Origin: Gemmatimonadota bacterium
GTDB taxonomy: Bacteria > Gemmatimonadota > Gemmatimonadetes > Palauibacterales > Palauibacteraceae
Length of the DNA: 64,000 nt
Direction: 5' to 3'
Assembly: GCA_022825725.1 (NCBI GenBank)
Contig: JAJDWE010000055.1
Span: forward strand, 112,835-176,834
Positions 19,754 to 28,950 of the stretch are shown here, piece by piece. The stretch's first letter is position 1. Each line of letters opens with the position of its first letter. A program made the position numbers and the translations under genes. Below the pieces are notes generated by a model that was not told the DNA's origin, made no database searches, and saw only the letters and a program-made list of their open reading frames with translations.

Positions 19754-22700
19754 CCTTGCAGGCGGGCGGCGGCGGCGAGGGCGCGGCGGAGGAGGACCCG
19801 CTCGATCGCCGCGGTCGGGGAGATCGCGGCGGCGAGTGAATCGGCGCGAGCGCGCATCGAAGCGATGGTGACGGTCTCGAAGGCCCCGGGCACGGAGCCG
19901 CCATCGGGGCTTTCCGCCGCGGCGTCGAACAGGAACCGCACCAGCCGATCGTCGGGGTCGAAGGGACGGCCCTGGCCGAGCGATTCCGGCCACAGCAGCG
20001 CGGCCTCCAGGTGGCGGCGGGCGGCCTCGCGGTCGCCGGCGTCCAGTTCATCGAGTGCGGCCCCGACGTGCGCGAATTCGTACAGGCGGTGGGCCTCGCC
20101 GGAGTTCTCCGACGGAAGGACGTGCGTGTCGCCGAGGATCCGGATCGCCTCGCCGTGCTCGCCGGCCTGGAGGAGTCCCCGCACGTGGAGGAGGGCGAGG
20201 TTGAAGTCGTACGGGAAGAGTTCCCGTCCCCGCCCGGACGCCTCGCGCGCCTCCGCCCAGCGGCCCACTTCCTGCAGGTGCCGGATGAGGGAGATGTGGA
20301 GGAGGCGGTGGTCGGGACCCACCTCGACCGCGCGCCGGAAGTCGGGGCCGGGGTCGCCGCTCGTGGCCCTCGCCAGGTGCGCGCGCGCCGCGTAGGCGGG
20401 TCCGTAGTCGGGCTCGTCGCCCAGGGTTGCCAGCACCTCGGCCGCCTCGGCGTCGCGGTCGAGCGCCCACAGGTTCAGGCCCAGGAGATAGCGCCAACCC
20501 CAGTGCGGGTCCTCGCCGGCCGCCCAGCGCAGGACCGGCAGCGTTTCGGGGCGGTAGGGGAAGGCGAAGGCGGGATCTGCCCCCGCCCGCAGCGCGTCCG
20601 CGTCTTCCGTCAGGAAGGCGCGCCACGCCGTGGCCACGGGGCCGCCGCCCACCTCGTCCGCCAGTTCCAGCAGGCGCGAGGCATCGCCGGACAGCCCCCG
20701 GTTCGCGTAGCCCACGGTGAGCTCCAGCAGCGTCTGCCCCGGATACTCGCTCCGCATCGAAGCCGCGAGGCGCGCAGGGTCGGCCCCGCCAGCCGCCTCG
20801 TCGCCGTCGGTCGCCTCGTCGCCGCCGGATCCTCCGGCGCGCGCGGCGAGATAGCGCTCGGCCAGCACGAAGTGGTTCAGCGGGTCGAGTTCCAGAAGCT
20901 CCGCCCGCGCCTGCGCCGCGCCCGTTTCGTCTCCGTCCATGCGCGCCGCGATTGCCAGCACTTCGCGGGCCGGAATGCTCACGCGGTCGTGGTCGAGCGC
21001 GAGCCCGGCGTGACGCTGCACCTCGGCCAGGTCCCCGGCCTCGAGCGCCAACTCCGCCAGCCGAGTGCGCGCCGCGGCCCGGAAGCCGACCGACCGGGCG
21101 GCCCAGCCGAACGCGTCGAGCGCATCGGCACGGCGCCCGAGGGCGAGATAGAGGTTGCCGGCAAGGAAGTTGGCCTCGGCATCGTACGTGTCGAGTTGCA
21201 GCGCGCGCCGGGCGTGGACGAGGCCCTCTTCGTAACGGGCCGACCTCAGCGCCAGCGCGCCCAGCCCCAGGAGCGCCTCCCGGTTCCAGGGCTCGGCGGC
21301 GACCGCCCGTTCGTACAGCGTCCGCGCCTCCGGGTAGCGCCGCCCCCGCGCGAGTTCCCGCGCCTCGAACACCAGGCGATCCGTCTCCGGGAGGGCGTCC
21401 CACGCCTCGGCGTTCGTCGCAAACGGCCGGGACACGGACGGCTCTCCGCCGAATCCGCAGACCCCGGCGAGCCCGGTCGCGCCCGGCGTCGAGCACGCTT
21501 CCAGACCGAGCCCGGGCAGTGAAACGCGCCACGGCTGCGCTGGCGCGACGTCGAAATCCACCGTCAACGGCTCCAGCGGATCGAGCGCTACCGCCCGCGC
21601 GCCGACCTGTTCGCCGCCGGACCACGCGGTCACCGTGTCGGCCCCAGCCCCGAATGCCTGGACCACGACCCTCAGGCGACCACCCTCCCGCTCGACATGC
21701 ATGGCGCCGTGGGGAGATGCGTCGGTAAGCCCGCCCGTCCCCTCCAGCGGGAACCACGTCTCCGTCCAGCGGCTGGCCGAGAGGGGATCGAACGCGCCCT
21801 GCGAGATCGGGTTGCGGTCCGCGCCCGGCTGGTACTGCGCGTGCAGCCGGCCCGCCTGGAACTCGACGTACTGTCCGTCCGTGTCGGTGAGCAGATCCTC
21901 CCAGACGCCGCCCGCCCGGGAGAGCGCCCACAGCCACATCTTGCGCCCGGGCATCTCTTCGTGCGGGGCCCAGTGCCCCCACCCGTAGTCCTCGTCGTGA
22001 TAGTAGCCGCCGAAGAAGTCGTTCAGCGCCCCCACCACGTGATAGGACTTGTGTCCCCCGAACGCGTTGTTGCGGTACAGGGGCAGGAACCGTCCCTCTT
22101 CATCCTCGGGCCACGGGCGCACCCGGCCGGAGTGCTCCAGGTAGGCGTCCCCCGGCACGAACAGTTCCAGGTCGTCCTGCGCGAAGGCCGCGGCCGTCAT
22201 CCAGTTGTAGTAGGGCTGCTCCAGCGGGGTCGGGTTGTACCACAGAACGCGCGTCTCGAAGGCGGCCCGGTCCGGCGGAAGGCGGATCTCGACCCGCCAC
22301 GGCGTGCGCGACGGGAGGTCCGTGGCGCCGACGATCGTGCTGACGCTCCCGTCCGCGTTCTCCCGCACGAGATAGTCGACGGGCGTGGCCGTGGCCGGCG
22401 TGTGCCCGATGACGCCGAAGTTGAACTCGAGGCCGCCCGAGGTCCACGGTCCGCGCAGCGCGATGTCCCGGAACTTCATCACTTCGTTCCGATAGATGAA
22501 CTCGTGGCCCGTCTCCTTCACCACGGCCCCCCACACCTTGCCGCCCACCTCGGGAAGGACGAAGACCTCGACGAGGTCGTTCTCCATCCTCACGACCTTC
22601 CACTCCCGGGGCTCCGACGTCGCCGCGTACCCCTCGAACGTGTGGTAGGGGTACAGCCGGCGGTCGGTGGCGAGCACCGGCACGGGGTTCGGATCCGAGA

Positions 22701-22854
22701 ACGGGTACGTGTCGAGGACGCGCACCTCCTCGGAGATCCGCGCACGCGGTCCGGGGGCGTCGCACGAGACGACGGCCAGCGCGGCACACAGAACGGCCGC
22801 CCACGACAGCCCTCGCCTAAGCCGGGACCGCACTGGAGCACCGGGACATTTCAT
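19750..22854 (-). CDS. DUF5107 domain and TPR lipoprotein
   Basis: Protein of 1034 aa. Lipoprotein signal with AAVLCAALAVVSC (Cys about 28). Residues about 60-380 are DUF5107: YPYHTFEGYAA, VFVLPEVGGKVWGAV, WTSGGLEFNFG, YYNWMTAAA and HWAPHEEMPGRKMWLW, a fold related to aldose-epimerase/galactose mutarotase-like proteins. From about 460 to the end are TPR-like helical repeats (RYPEARTLYERAVAAEPWN, EALLGLGALALR and others). ATG at 22854 is used since the signal begins there; the frame stays open to 22932. Family members are linked with extracellular carbohydrate use; role unproven. Confidence 0.88.
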   Translation of the reverse strand: MKCPGAPVRSRLRRGLSWAAVLCAALAVVSCDAPGPRARISEEVRVLDTYPFSDPNPVPVLATDRRLYPYHTFEGYAATSEPREWKVVRMENDLVEVFVLPEVGGKVWGAVVKETGHEFIYRNEVMKFRDIALRGPWTSGGLEFNFGVIGHTPATATPVDYLVRENADGSVSTIVGATDLPSRTPWRVEIRLPPDRAAFETRVLWYNPTPLEQPYYNWMTAAAFAQDDLELFVPGDAYLEHSGRVRPWPEDEEGRFLPLYRNNAFGGHKSYHVVGALNDFFGGYYHDEDYGWGHWAPHEEMPGRKMWLWALSRAGGVWEDLLTDTDGQYVEFQAGRLHAQYQPGADRNPISQGAFDPLSASRWTETWFPLEGTGGLTDASPHGAMHVEREGGRLRVVVQAFGAGADTVTAWSGGEQVGARAVALDPLEPLTVDFDVAPAQPWRVSLPGLGLEACSTPGATGLAGVCGFGGEPSVSRPFATNAEAWDALPETDRLVFEARELARGRRYPEARTLYERAVAAEPWNREALLGLGALALRSARYEEGLVHARRALQLDTYDAEANFLAGNLYLALGRRADALDAFGWAARSVGFRAAARTRLAELALEAGDLAEVQRHAGLALDHDRVSIPAREVLAIAARMDGDETGAAQARAELLELDPLNHFVLAERYLAARAGGSGGDEATDGDEAAGGADPARLAASMRSEYPGQTLLELTVGYANRGLSGDASRLLELADEVGGGPVATAWRAFLTEDADALRAGADPAFAFPYRPETLPVLRWAAGEDPHWGWRYLLGLNLWALDRDAEAAEVLATLGDEPDYGPAYAARAHLARATSGDPGPDFRRAVEVGPDHRLLHISLIRHLQEVGRWAEAREASGRGRELFPYDFNLALLHVRGLLQAGEHGEAIRILGDTHVLPSENSGEAHRLYEFAHVGAALDELDAGDREAARRHLEAALLWPESLGQGRPFDPDDRLVRFLFDAAAESPDGGSVPGAFETVTIASMRARADSLAAAISPTAAIERVLLRRALAAAARLQG

Positions 22855-23012
22855 GCGAACGCTTCGCTCAACGTTGCACCTCGGGGAAGAAGGCCCTTCG
22901 TCCAGCCTAGCGGCGCTCGTAGCCGGACTCAACGTCTGGATTGCGTGGTTCGGTGCATCGGCAGCCCTCGGAACCTAGTTTCGAAGGGCTGCGATTCGAG
23001 GGAGGAGAACCT

Positions 23013-23225
23013 ATGAAAACGGCGGAGATCATTTTTGAGGTGACGGAGGCCGCTGAAGGCGGCTACGACGCCCGGGCGCTCGGCCACGGCATCTTCACGC
23101 AGGGAGAAGACTGGGCCGACCTCAAAGCGATGGTCAGGGACGCCGTCCGTTGCCACTTCGACACCGATGCGCTTCCCCGCGTGATCAGGCTTCACCTCGT
23201 CAAGGATGAAGCTATCGCTGTATGA
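23013..23225 (+). CDS. HicB-like antitoxin (often mislabelled 2-oxoisovalerate dehydrogenase)
   Basis: Protein of 70 aa. KTAEIIFEVTEAAEGGYDAR and ALGHGIFTQGEDWADLKAM followed by VRDAVRCHFD form the partial RNase-H-like fold of small HicB antitoxins. No separate DNA-binding domain is present, as in short HicB variants. GGAGGAG lies 6 nt before the ATG. The stop overlaps the HicA ATG by 4 nt. Databases frequently give this family a spurious dehydrogenase name; the HicA neighbour supports antitoxin function. Confidence 0.88.
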   Translation: MKTAEIIFEVTEAAEGGYDARALGHGIFTQGEDWADLKAMVRDAVRCHFDTDALPRVIRLHLVKDEAIAV

Positions 23226-23473
23226 AGTTGCCGCGCGACCTGTCGGGCGAGCGCCTGGCCCAATTGCTCCATCGTCACTTCGGTTACCGCCTCACCCGGC
23301 AAAGCGGCAGCCACATGACTCTGACCACCACGATCGAAGGCTCGCCCCAAAGCGTTACCGTTCCACGGCATCGTCACCTGAGTGTCGGAACGTTGAGCGC
23401 GATCATGTCTGCCGTGGCGGAAGCCACGGACGAGAGTAAGCGGGACGTGCGAAAGAGGTTGTTCGGAGGATAG
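23222..23473 (+). CDS. HicA-type mRNA interferase toxin
   Basis: Protein of 83 aa with the double-stranded RNA-binding-like HicA fold: LPRDLSGERLAQLL, then YRLTRQSGSHMTLTT with the catalytic His after GS, and VPRHRHLSVGTLSAIMSAV. HicA toxins cut mRNA and tmRNA. Translation is coupled to the upstream HicB-like gene through ATGA. All core residues look intact. Confidence 0.92.
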   Translation: MKLPRDLSGERLAQLLHRHFGYRLTRQSGSHMTLTTTIEGSPQSVTVPRHRHLSVGTLSAIMSAVAEATDESKRDVRKRLFGG

Positions 23474-23487
23474 CCGGCTTTCGCACG

Positions 23488-25698
23488 TTACGACGTTACG
23501 GTGGCGCCGTCGGCGGCGTCGGCGACGAACAGGGCGCGGCGGTCGACCCCTCCGCGGGCGGCGTAAAAACGATCGATCAACGCCTCGATCACGGCCTTCG
23601 CCCGGTTCGCGCGGCAGAGCGCGACCACGCAGCCGCCGAATCCCGCGCCCGTGAGCCGCGCCCCGGCCGCGCCCGCATCGAGCGCCACGCTCACGATCTC
23701 GTCGAGCGCCTGCGTGCTCACGCTGAAGTCATCGCGCAGGCTCGCGTGCGATGCGTTCATCAACCGGCCGAAGGCGGCCATGTTCCCGCTGCGAAGCGCG
23801 CGCTCGGCCTCGGTCACCCGGCGACCCTCCGTGGCCACGTGACGAAAGCGCCTCGACAACGTGAGCGGCAGGGACTTCCCGGCCCCGGCCAGGATGGCTG
23901 CGAACTCGTCCTCGTCGGCTTCCACGACCTCCGGCCAGGATGTCCGGCCCACCCGTTCGAGGGCCTCCGCGCACTGGGCCCGCCGCTCGTTGTACAACTC
24001 GCGTACCGCGCCCGCCTTCTCCGCGCGCGCCAGCGACGAGGCGACGATCCACCGCCATCCCTCCGGCACCGGCACCGGTGTCACGCGCAGCGGCCCGAAG
24101 TCGATCCGCAGCGCGTGCCCTTCCTTCCCGCAGAGCGACGCCGCCTGGTCCATCCCGCCGCCCTGCACCCCGACGTAACGCTCGGCGCGGGCGAGGAGCG
24201 CCGCGAGTTCCAGCGCCTCCACCTCCGCTTCGTTGGCGTGCAGGAGCGCCAGCGCGGACGCCACCACGAGCGCGGACGAGGACGACAGCCCCTCCGCCAC
24301 CGGCACGGTGCCCGTGACCGTTCCGCGGATGCCTCGCTTCAGTCCCACGCCGTGGTCCTGCAACCCCCTGGCCGCGGCCCTCACATAGTTCGACCAGTGT
24401 CCCCGGGGTGCGGATTCGATCGTGCGGTCCAGCCGGAAGGCGAACGAACCGTGGGCGGCGTCGCCTTCGAGTTGGACCGTCGCGTGCTCGGCCCCCTCGA
24501 ACTCCAGGTGGACGTGCCGGTCGAGAGCCATCGGCAGCACGGGCAGGCCGTTGTAGTCGATGTGCTCTCCGATCAGGTTGATGCGCCCCGGAGCGGTCGC
24601 GACCCCGCCGGGCGACGCCTGCGGCGGACCGAAGAGCGACGCCTGCGCCGCGCGGAGCGGCTCCGGGCGAACGTGCGGCGTCCAGAGATCGACGGGATAC
24701 GCGCCGGCCTCGGTCAGTTGGCGGAGCGAGACGGCGACGCGCTCGCGGTCTTCGGGGAAGGTGACCCCCATCCACCCCGGCCCCACGGGCACGAGGCCGC
24801 AGCGCGTCCGTTCGGCGGCGGCTAGGTCGCCGACGGCCTCCGACAGGTAGAACTCGTCCTCGAGCCCCGGGGAGGCCGCGAGGAAGTCCCGGAAACGCTC
24901 CTCCAGCTGGGGCAGGATCTCGGGGAAGAATCCCCACAGGCCCATGCACGCCGGACTGTCCGCGTCGACCCGGACCGCCGCGCCCGAGGCGGTGCGCCCG
25001 ACGACGCCGGGCGGGGCGGCCGGGGATTCGGCGCCGGCGCCCGCCCGCGGCGCGTCGCCGTTACCCGTCCGCGATGCATCGCCGTCGAGGCGCAGATCCA
25101 GGCCCTCGGTCATGCGGAGCAGCGTGCCGTCGGGTCCCGCTTCGCACAGGCCGCGCGACACGCCGCCGTGGGCCGACAGAGTGTCCGCCAGAGGGGAGGT
25201 CGCCGTGAAGGCGCGGATGCCCGGGGGAGAAGCCGCGAGCGCGTGCGCCAGGCGCTCGTGCGCGACCCGCCCGTAGAAGTCGTCCGCGTTGCAGACGGCG
25301 AACGGACCCTGGCGGGGCAGGGCGGCCGCCGCGGCCAGCACGGCGAATCCCGTGCCCCAGGGCCGGACGCGCCCGGGCGGCGGGAGCGGGACCAGGTCCG
25401 CGTCAACGAGACGCTGGAAGGCGAAGGAGAGGGAGATCCCCGCATCCCGCAGCGGACGCAAGCGGGCCTCGAACTCGTCGCGCTGACTCTCCCGCACCAC
25501 GAGCACGAAACGCCCGAATCCCGCGCGCACGGCGTCGTACACGGTGTATTCGATCAGCGATGCGCCGCCCGGCCCCACCGGTTCGAGCTGCTTGGCGCGA
25601 CCGAACCGCGTGGATCGCCCTGCGGCGAGGATGACCAGCGTCGGCCGCTCCGGTCGATCGGCCGGCCGCGCGCCGCCGATCGGCCCGGTCCCGCTCAC
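23488..25698 (-). CDS. bifunctional nucleotidyltransferase / galactokinase-like GHMP kinase
   Basis: Protein of 736 aa with two enzyme halves. Residues about 18-340: nucleotidyltransferase of the NTP_transferase class, LVILAAGRSTRFGRAKQLEP, GPGGASLIEYTVYDAVRAGF, CNADDFYGRVA and EFYLSEAVGDL. Residues about 365-736: galactokinase-like GHMP kinase, GRINLIGEHIDYNG, VAEGLSSSSALVVASALAL (phosphate loop), GVQGGGMDQAASLCG and TGAGFGGCVVAL. The order (transferase then kinase) mirrors FKP, the fucokinase/GDP-fucose pyrophosphorylase, so it may turn a free sugar into a nucleotide sugar in one polypeptide (inference). GTG start at 25698 overlaps the upstream hydrolase stop. Confidence 0.88.
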   Translation of the reverse strand: MSGTGPIGGARPADRPERPTLVILAAGRSTRFGRAKQLEPVGPGGASLIEYTVYDAVRAGFGRFVLVVRESQRDEFEARLRPLRDAGISLSFAFQRLVDADLVPLPPPGRVRPWGTGFAVLAAAAALPRQGPFAVCNADDFYGRVAHERLAHALAASPPGIRAFTATSPLADTLSAHGGVSRGLCEAGPDGTLLRMTEGLDLRLDGDASRTGNGDAPRAGAGAESPAAPPGVVGRTASGAAVRVDADSPACMGLWGFFPEILPQLEERFRDFLAASPGLEDEFYLSEAVGDLAAAERTRCGLVPVGPGWMGVTFPEDRERVAVSLRQLTEAGAYPVDLWTPHVRPEPLRAAQASLFGPPQASPGGVATAPGRINLIGEHIDYNGLPVLPMALDRHVHLEFEGAEHATVQLEGDAAHGSFAFRLDRTIESAPRGHWSNYVRAAARGLQDHGVGLKRGIRGTVTGTVPVAEGLSSSSALVVASALALLHANEAEVEALELAALLARAERYVGVQGGGMDQAASLCGKEGHALRIDFGPLRVTPVPVPEGWRWIVASSLARAEKAGAVRELYNERRAQCAEALERVGRTSWPEVVEADEDEFAAILAGAGKSLPLTLSRRFRHVATEGRRVTEAERALRSGNMAAFGRLMNASHASLRDDFSVSTQALDEIVSVALDAGAAGARLTGAGFGGCVVALCRANRAKAVIEALIDRFYAARGGVDRRALFVADAADGATVTS

Positions 25699-27887
25699 CG
25701 GGACAACTCGACCGTTCGCATCTCGCCCGCGACGACGAGCCCTTCAACGCGCGCCCGGACGGCGCCGTCGCCGGTGGCCTCCCCGCGAGCGAGGAAGGCG
25801 GGCAGCCGGGAGCCGATGCGCAATCCGCGCCATGGACAGGCGTCGACGAACTCCTCGATCGCGCCCAGCGCGAACAGCGGCCCCCAGCTCTGGAAGCGGC
25901 GGCCCCGCCCCCGGCCGGTGCGCGCGTCGAAGTTCTCGCGGCAGAACCCCGTGCGCCGACGGTCGGACAGAAACATGAGCGCCCCTTTCCACGCCAGCTC
26001 GCTGGCGAATTCGTCGAACCCGTAGCGCCGCAGGCCCTGCAGCACGAGGTAATTCATGGGCGGCCAGATGGAGCCGCGCCAGTACTGCTGGTCGTCGAAC
26101 GCGGGGTCGTCGCGCGAAATCGTGGGCAGCACCCACTCTCCCCAAAAGCGCGCGGGGTCTCGCAGCACATCCACCATGCGCCGCGCTTGCCGCGCCGACG
26201 GCACGCCGGCGATCAGGGGAAGGAAGTTCGACGCCGCCACGCGCGGCGAGTGGCCCCCGGGCAGTTCGTCGAGGTAGAGCCCGGCGTCCTCGGACCACAG
26301 CACCCGGTTCATCGTTTCGACGAGGCGGCGACGCTCAACCTCCAACCGAGCCGCCTCCGCCGGGTCGCCGAGGATGCGGGCGATCCGCGCCAGGCACTCG
26401 AGATCCAGGGCTCGGTAGCTGCACAGATCGACGGCGGACATGGCGAGGATTTCCCGCTCCGGATCCCATTCTGCCTCCTCCCACAGCGGGAGGTCGTCCT
26501 GGCCCGATTCCCACGCCGCCCGCTGGTGTCCGCTCGCGCCCACTTCCCACTCCGGGAGCCGCCCGCGTTCCGGGACCAGGGCGGTATCCGAGCCCCACGC
26601 GAACAGACCGGGCGTGAGACCCTCCCGGCGCGGGCGCCCACCCTTGTCGGCCACCCACCAGTCGTTCCACGCGCGGAGCCCCGGCCAGGCGGCGGCCAAA
26701 GCGTCCGCATCGGGGCAGGCGAGGTGCAGCTTCAGCGCCGTGAACGATCCGACCGGGGGTTGAGAGCGGTCGGGCGTGCCGCCGAGACGGCTCTTCCAGT
26801 TGGGCACGTTCCCGTTCGGGTAGCGCGATTCGATCCCGGCGAGGAGGGCGTCCCAGGCGAGGGGTCCCGACGCGGTGGCGAGCGCGAGGGCGTTGAAGAA
26901 GGAATCCCACCCGAAGACGGTCCAGTCGTCGGGATCCGGCGCGCGGTCCCGGTCACCGTCCCACGGCTCCCCGTCGCCCTGCGCATCGCCTCTCCGTGCG
27001 CCATCCCTCGGCTTCGGGAAGATCCAGCGGCGGCCGGCCGGTGCGTACAGGCGTCCGGTTTCCGGCTGCAGCAGGACGGTCCACATCAGGTTGTCCGTGA
27101 CGGCCTCGACGAGTCCTTCCGCGGCTCCCGACCCACGAGGACGGCGGCGGTCCCAGTCGGCGCGCGCGTCGTCGATCCAGCGGTCCAGCTCGAGCAGGAG
27201 GCGGTGGGCACGGTCCAGGGCGGCACTGGATGGGGACGGCCGCCCCGGCGCGCCACGCAGCTCCCAGACGACCACGGCGGCTACGCATTCCCCCTCCCGA
27301 GGTGCGAAGGCGGCTGCGATCTCCACGCCTCCCAGCGCGGCCCGCCAGCCGTCGGACGCGTCCTCCCACACCGTCTTCCATCCCCACGGATCGTCGCCTA
27401 CCAACTCCACCCGGCCCGGCGCCCGCGCCACCGCCCGAAGCGCCACGGCATCCTCGCGGCGCGACCACTCCAGGATGAGCGTGCTTTCTCCGGGGCGGGA
27501 CGTGGGAGACGGCTCGGCGGCGAGATCGAACTCCACGCGCGCATAGGATCCATCCGGCGCGTGGGGACCGACGCGGGAGACCATCCAGTACCAGTCCTCC
27601 AGGTCCCGGCGCTCGCCGTCGGGCGCGGTGAAGACGAGGCGGAGCCCGATCCCGCCGCCGGATCCCGCCGCAAACACGAGCCCGGCCCAGCGGCGCGCCT
27701 CAAGCGCCCCGACCCGCATCATGCTGGTCCGATCCGCGTGCTCGGTTGGGCGGAATTCATGCCCTGCCAGTCTATGGCTGACCGTCCCGAGGGGCGACGG
27801 CCGCAAGGACTCGAGGGTTGGCAGGGCGGCCGTCACGCTCGCGAGCTTCAGCTCGGTCCGGCCTCCGCCGGCGGATCGGCTTGGCAC
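25695..27887 (-). CDS. MGH1/GH63-like glycoside hydrolase
   Basis: Protein of about 730 aa. The C-terminal two thirds form a predicted (alpha/alpha)6 barrel of the GH63/GH37-like group: DDWTVFGWDSFFNALAL, YPNGNVPNWKSRLGG, SQPPVGSFTALKLH, YLDELPGGHSPRVA, and the hallmark QQYWRGSIWPPMNYLVLQGL; acidic residues in these motifs would act as acid and base. The N-terminal part is beta-rich. No signal peptide is seen, so a cytoplasmic or unexported enzyme acting on imported oligosaccharide is likely. GTG at 27887 is the longest start; GTG near 27834 or the double ATG near 27723 are alternatives. Coupled by GTGA to the kinase fusion. Confidence 0.85.
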   Translation of the reverse strand: MPSRSAGGGRTELKLASVTAALPTLESLRPSPLGTVSHRLAGHEFRPTEHADRTSMMRVGALEARRWAGLVFAAGSGGGIGLRLVFTAPDGERRDLEDWYWMVSRVGPHAPDGSYARVEFDLAAEPSPTSRPGESTLILEWSRREDAVALRAVARAPGRVELVGDDPWGWKTVWEDASDGWRAALGGVEIAAAFAPREGECVAAVVVWELRGAPGRPSPSSAALDRAHRLLLELDRWIDDARADWDRRRPRGSGAAEGLVEAVTDNLMWTVLLQPETGRLYAPAGRRWIFPKPRDGARRGDAQGDGEPWDGDRDRAPDPDDWTVFGWDSFFNALALATASGPLAWDALLAGIESRYPNGNVPNWKSRLGGTPDRSQPPVGSFTALKLHLACPDADALAAAWPGLRAWNDWWVADKGGRPRREGLTPGLFAWGSDTALVPERGRLPEWEVGASGHQRAAWESGQDDLPLWEEAEWDPEREILAMSAVDLCSYRALDLECLARIARILGDPAEAARLEVERRRLVETMNRVLWSEDAGLYLDELPGGHSPRVAASNFLPLIAGVPSARQARRMVDVLRDPARFWGEWVLPTISRDDPAFDDQQYWRGSIWPPMNYLVLQGLRRYGFDEFASELAWKGALMFLSDRRRTGFCRENFDARTGRGRGRRFQSWGPLFALGAIEEFVDACPWRGLRIGSRLPAFLARGEATGDGAVRARVEGLVVAGEMRTVELSR

Positions 27888-28020
27888 GGCCAGCCGGCCG
27901 GCGCCATTATGCGAATAAGCGCCACACGGTCAGCAGGACCGGACGCGACCGACCACGACGGCAACCAACCGGCCCCCGACAGCGCGGTGTCGGAACAGGC
28001 GACAACCGCGCAGAGCCACG

Positions 28021-28950
28021 ATGATCGACGCACTGATCGGATACACTCCGACGCTCCGCCTCCAACGCGTCGTGGAGCCGGGTATGGCGGAGGTCTGGGT
28101 CAAGCTGGAGGGGATGAATCCGGCCGGCTCGATCAAGGACCGGACCGCGCGCGCCATGGTCGACGACGCCGAGACGCAGGGATTGCTCGAGCCCGGCGGC
28201 ACTATCGTCGAGCCGACCTCCGGCAACACCGGCATCGGCCTCGCCCAGATCGCCGCCTGGCGCGGGTACAGGCTCATCCTGTGCATGCCGTCGTCGATGA
28301 GCGAGGAGCGGAAGCGCACTCTCAGCGCGTACGGCGCCGAATTCGTGCTGACCGACCCGGAACGGCGCATGCTGGCCGCGCGCGAGGAAGCCGAACGCAT
28401 TTCCCGGGAATCCGGCGCCTACTATCCCGACCAGTTTTCCAATCCTGCGAACCCGCGCGTCCACTACCAGACGACCGGACCGGAACTCTGGACCGACATG
28501 AAGGGACGCATCGACGTGTTCGTATATGGCTCCGGGACGGGCGGGACCATCAGCGGCACCGGGCGATTCCTCAAGGAACAGGATCCGAACATCCAGGTCG
28601 TAGCCGTCGAACCGGCTCGCTCGCCGGTCATCTCGGGCGGCGAACGCGGCCAGCACCAGTTCCAGGGAATGGGGCCGGGCTTCATCCCCGAGAACCTGGA
28701 GCGCACGATCCTCGACCGCGTGATCACCGTCTACGAGGAGGACGCGTTCCCGCTGGGCCGGCGCCTGGCCCGGGAAGAGGGGCTTTTTCTCGGAATGAGC
28801 AGCGGCGGCATCATCTACGCGGCGCTTCAGATCGCACGCGAGATCGGCCCCGGCCACCGGGTCGCCGCCATCTCGCCCGACGACGGCGCCCGCTACCTGA
28901 GTACCGTGCTGTATTCGCCCGAGGATCCGCCGGAGACCGTGGCCCGCTAG
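28021..28950 (+). CDS. cysK: cysteine synthase (O-acetylserine sulfhydrylase)
   Basis: Protein of 309 aa, fold-type II PLP enzyme. IGYTPTLRLQRV, NPAGSIKDRTA with the PLP Lys, EPTSGNTGIGLAQIAA (substrate loop), YGSGTGGTISGTGRFLKE (phosphate loop) and ISPDDGARYLSTVLY are all standard for CysK/CysM. NPANPRVHYQTTGPE is the CysK-type region. It makes cysteine from O-acetylserine and sulfide. It is the only + strand gene between two halves of a carbohydrate cluster, and its stop overlaps the convergent permease stop by 4 nt. The start codon has only a weak ribosome site. Confidence 0.94.
   Translation: MIDALIGYTPTLRLQRVVEPGMAEVWVKLEGMNPAGSIKDRTARAMVDDAETQGLLEPGGTIVEPTSGNTGIGLAQIAAWRGYRLILCMPSSMSEERKRTLSAYGAEFVLTDPERRMLAAREEAERISRESGAYYPDQFSNPANPRVHYQTTGPELWTDMKGRIDVFVYGSGTGGTISGTGRFLKEQDPNIQVVAVEPARSPVISGGERGQHQFQGMGPGFIPENLERTILDRVITVYEEDAFPLGRRLAREEGLFLGMSSGGIIYAALQIAREIGPGHRVAAISPDDGARYLSTVLYSPEDPPETVAR

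Noticed and set aside
23013..23225. 2-oxoisovalerate dehydrogenase subunit
   Set aside because: A 70-aa protein cannot be this enzyme; the name is a common database error for HicB-like antitoxins, and a HicA gene follows.
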